Below are positions 61,854 through 64,000 of a stretch of DNA of 64,000 bases, piece by piece. The stretch comes from Pelagicoccus albus (lineage in GTDB: Bacteria; Verrucomicrobiota; Verrucomicrobiia; Opitutales; Opitutaceae): positions 129,001 to 193,000 of the forward strand of contig NZ_JACHVC010000012.1 in NCBI RefSeq assembly GCF_014230145.1. The letters run 5' to 3'. Made by a program: the position numbers and the translations under genes. A model generated the notes under the pieces. It saw only the letters and a program-made list of their open reading frames with translations. It did not search any database and had not been told where the DNA came from. The stretch's first letter is position 1; each line of letters opens with the position of its first letter.

Positions 61854-63302
61854 CTAGTCTTCCACCTCGAGCAACCGAGAGGAGAGCGAGACATCGATGA
61901 CGTTCTCATTCATGGCCTTTTCCTTGCGGAAGTTTTCTACCTCGATATTAGCCATACGAACCTTTTTGACAGGAAGCTCGGCCTGTCCTTGAATCTTCAC
62001 TACATATTCAACGGAACCGGCACGGACGTTTTCGAGGTATACCTCGCTAATCGGCGTGAGACGACGTTCGTAGGTCGGCACCAGATCCCTCCACTGATAA
62101 AGCACATCGGTCTCGATCCCGAGAACCCCATACCTGAGGTCACCCGATTCGATGTTGCGTAAATGGATATTCTTCACCCAACCACCTCGGCGCTCATTGG
62201 TCTTGATGAAAAGCAGATGCCCTACTCCGGCAATAGAACGGTCCAAAGAGCAATTTTCGATCAACACGTTCTCCACTCCGCCTGAAAGCTCGCTGCCTAT
62301 CGCCAAGAGTTGGTGCCCGTTTTTCACGAAGCAGTTTCTGACGACGACGTTACGCGTGGGCGTATCCAATCTCCAAGCATCCTGGTTACGGCCGGATTTA
62401 ACTGCGATCGCGTCATCGCCTTGGTCGAAGGTACAATCTTCGATTAGAATGTTCTGACTCATTTCCGGGTCGACACCATCGTTGTTGTGACCATGGGCCC
62501 GCACTTTCACCCCTCGAATAACCACATTCTTCGAGAGAAACGGGTGGATGACCCAAAACGGACTATCCTCAATTGAAACGCCCTCCAGCAAAACGTTTTC
62601 GCATCGGTTGAACTGGATAAACTGAGGACGCATGTTGGCGTCATCTTTGGTCATAACGCGATCCTCTACCGGCACGTCGGTGGAAGCCATTTCATAGAGG
62701 AGCTTGAGAGCCTCCATGTGAGCTGGTGGCCGCTTGTACCATTCCCGCCAAACATCGAGCTTCGCCTGCAGCTTTCCACCTCCCGTAATCGCGATATTCT
62801 CGCACTCGTAGGCGTAGACCAGAGGTGAGTAGTTATAGCACTCCATCCCTTCCCATGTCGTTTTAACCGCAGGAAGATAGTCTTCTGGGTTTTCGGAAAA
62901 CAGCAGGATCGCCCCTTCCTCCAAATGGAGATTCACATTGCTTTTGAAGTGAACGGGGCCGGTCAACCACTCCCCCGCTGGCACTACCACAACGCCTCCT
63001 CCGGCAGAAGATGCCTTGTCTATCGCCGTAGCAATCGCGTTCACCGTAGCGTTCTTATCCCCCTGAATTGCCCCGTATTCCGTAATAGGATACCGCTCGC
63101 ACTCCGAGAAGTCCGGCACCGTAATCACAGGCATCTCAAACGGTGCTTCCACTTCGATCTCCTCAAAACGGAGCCCGGATGCCGCATGGCCATCTGAGCA
63201 GGACTGCAGAGCCAAAGCGAACAAGGCCACGACCAACGTGGAAATCAGGAGATTGAAAAACTTACCACATCTAGAGGCACGGAAATATCTTGGAGCAATC
63301 AT
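61854..63302 (-). CDS. GH28 polygalacturonase-family lipoprotein
   Basis: A 482-residue secreted pectinase of family 28. The N-terminus has a hydrophobic segment ending LALQSCS, which suggests a lipoprotein Cys near residue 34. The parallel beta-helix carries the family catalytic blocks NNDGVDPEMS, DQGDDAIAVKSG (two Asp) and the reading GHQLLAIGSELSGGVENV with the conserved His, plus FIKTNERRGGWV. It cleaves alpha-1,4-galacturonan, probably oligomers at the cell surface. The ATG at 63302 is used; upstream frame is unlike a signal. Its leader of about 340 bases contains hairpins and a palindromic operator. Confidence 0.92.
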   Translation of the reverse strand: MIAPRYFRASRCGKFFNLLISTLVVALFALALQSCSDGHAASGLRFEEIEVEAPFEMPVITVPDFSECERYPITEYGAIQGDKNATVNAIATAIDKASSAGGGVVVVPAGEWLTGPVHFKSNVNLHLEEGAILLFSENPEDYLPAVKTTWEGMECYNYSPLVYAYECENIAITGGGKLQAKLDVWREWYKRPPAHMEALKLLYEMASTDVPVEDRVMTKDDANMRPQFIQFNRCENVLLEGVSIEDSPFWVIHPFLSKNVVIRGVKVRAHGHNNDGVDPEMSQNILIEDCTFDQGDDAIAVKSGRNQDAWRLDTPTRNVVVRNCFVKNGHQLLAIGSELSGGVENVLIENCSLDRSIAGVGHLLFIKTNERRGGWVKNIHLRNIESGDLRYGVLGIETDVLYQWRDLVPTYERRLTPISEVYLENVRAGSVEYVVKIQGQAELPVKKVRMANIEVENFRKEKAMNENVIDVSLSSRLLEVED

Positions 63303-63372
63303 AGCGAAATGGGATCGGGCAAACCTAGGCCAATGCCTCCACACCTTGTACCGTCTAGTAGGTGTACAGTCA

Positions 63373-63413
63373 GCAAAAACGAAAAAGCAAGGCCGCCTCG
63401 CCGATCCGCGGCC
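63373..63413 (-). terminator. leftward hairpin with T-run in the GH28 leader
   Basis: On the minus strand GGCCGC (complement of 63408-63413) pairs with GCGGCC (complement of 63391-63396), followed by TTGCTTTTTCGTTTTTGC. A second hairpin, AAGTCCGG with CCGGACTT (63437-63444 with 63463-63470), lies 24 bases further upstream. They sit about 70-170 bases before the GH28 ATG. They could end an upstream transcript or act as attenuators. Confidence 0.5.
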
Positions 63414-63640
63414 GGGACCCCCCCCCGGAAACGCAAAAGTCCGGCCGCTGACTCAACCACGACCGGACTTACATACCCACGCGCTTTCCACTTCGCCACA
63501 CCCATAGGCTCGGGAAAACGCGATATTTTGCTTTTTACTACTCAAAAGATGAATCCTTCATTCCTGATCAAGCCGCAAGAAACACTACCTATTGCCTCAA
63601 GTCAGCTTATCCTAATCAGGTCTTTGAGATTCGTCACTAA

Positions 63641-63665
63641 TAAAACTGTAACTGTTACAGTTTTA
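63641..63665. promoter_or_regulatory. 25-bp perfect palindrome, likely operator
   Basis: Arms of 12 bases (TAAAACTGTAAC on the left) are perfectly complementary around a central T at 63653. The core TGTAACTGTTACA is repeated at 63960-63972. A dyad this perfect without a T-run is typical of a dimeric repressor or activator site (LacI- or GntR-like); the regulator is not in the window. It is about 340 bases before the GH28 start. Confidence 0.75.
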
Positions 63666-63959
63666 AAGTCATTTATTTATTTCCGAACGATTTTTCGAAA
63701 TTCGGCTTACCCAGTGTATGCTGGTCACAGATATTGCTTCGTTGATCCCTCCGAAGACTATTATTCGAACACCCCAGATTCCTTTAAACCCTAGAAAGGT
63801 AGGGATCTCATAGCTTCCTCCACACTACTTTGACCTTATTGCCGGGGAACCCCGCAGTCTATTTGCGCCTAGGCTTCGGTGGCAAAGTTCAACAGCTAGA
63901 TGACATACAGTAAAGAAAGTCAGAACAACAATCTTACTGTCCACTTTGACTATATTTGC

Positions 63960-63972
63960 TGTAACTGTTACA
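63960..63972. promoter_or_regulatory. second copy of the TGTAACTGTTACA palindrome
   Basis: A 13-bp perfect dyad identical to the core of the palindrome at 63641-63665. The centres are 313 bases apart. Two identical sites in one intergenic region suggest a shared regulator for the GH28 gene and a gene beyond the right edge. Confidence 0.7.
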
Positions 63973-64000
63973 AGCATCAGTAGTGATCTTTACCAAACCA

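Larger units (their letters stand above)
63303..64000. other. 698-base intergenic regulatory region
   Basis: No convincing gene. It contains the GH28 leader with two hairpins, the run GGGACCCCCCCCCC (63414-63428), the paired palindromes and A/T-rich stretches around 63640-63720. Plus-strand frames here (63309-63794) have low-complexity, Arg/Ser-rich translations and no family likeness. Confidence 0.5.

Noticed and set aside
63309-63794. 161-codon plus-strand frame at the right end
   Set aside because: Low-complexity translation, no start signal, and the region holds hairpins and palindromes.
1-64000. CRISPR arrays, insertion sequences, integrases, phage genes and toxin-antitoxin pairs
   Set aside because: I looked for repeats, transposase motifs and short overlapping gene pairs on both strands and saw none.

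Overview
The window looks like chromosomal DNA of a heterotrophic Verrucomicrobiota bacterium of the Opitutia type (Puniceicoccales/Pelagicoccus-like). This is an inference from gene content: a very large PPi-type PEP carboxykinase-like protein, SASA-type esterase, GH9, GH28 and exo-rhamnogalacturonan-lyase-like enzymes, DUF481 proteins, pilin-type secretion parts, and weak or absent Shine-Dalgarno sequences at most starts. There is no rRNA, CRISPR array, insertion sequence or phage. Apart from one decayed gene the DNA is compact, and three tail-to-tail gene pairs interlock their stop codons.

1-19 kb: pyrG (cut by the left edge), a PfkB sugar/nucleoside kinase, a BaiN-type flavoprotein, an M32 carboxypeptidase, VanZ-like protein, proA, a secreted SASA esterase, efp, an RlmI-like rRNA methyltransferase, a ClC antiporter, a SYLF protein, then the permease and binding-protein genes of a peptide ABC importer and a PhzF-family enzyme.

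19-25 kb: a 42-residue membrane protein too short for usual gene calling, the 1154-residue PPi-PEPCK-like gene, and the two ATPase genes of a peptide importer. The importer is therefore split around these genes.

25-36.5 kb: tRNA-Leu(UAA), a sigma-70 factor, nadD-rsfS, a DUF481 protein, a type IV/II pilin followed by a GT-C-like membrane protein, a methyltransferase, and a striking receiver-HDOD-transmembrane-GspB-like fusion. After these come a thioredoxin-like protein, a TrmH-family methyltransferase and dinB, which appears to start at a non-AUG codon.

36.5-50.5 kb: a GNAT enzyme, coaBC, a hotdog thioesterase, a degenerate CobW-like protein, aroC, a small lipoprotein, cysE, a second DUF481 protein, feoAB with a divergent Cys-rich Feo accessory gene, tRNA-Leu(CAG), a fumarase pseudogene reduced to its two ends, a chemotaxis receptor and a glutaredoxin-MauE fusion.

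50.5-64 kb: a GH9 cellulase-like enzyme, a 1043-residue membrane-anchored pentapeptide-repeat protein, a PAS-SpoIIE phosphatase, and a pectin-related group (exo-rhamnogalacturonan lyase-like protein, OYE-family oxidoreductase, GH28 polygalacturonase). The right end is a 700-base noncoding region with two copies of the palindrome TGTAACTGTTACA, probably operators for the pectin genes and for a gene beyond the window.

Most promising observations: the HDOD/GspB-like fusion, the fumarase remnant, the non-AUG dinB start, the paired palindromes with leader hairpins, the degenerate CobW paralog, and the EF-P whose loop tip carries Asn.
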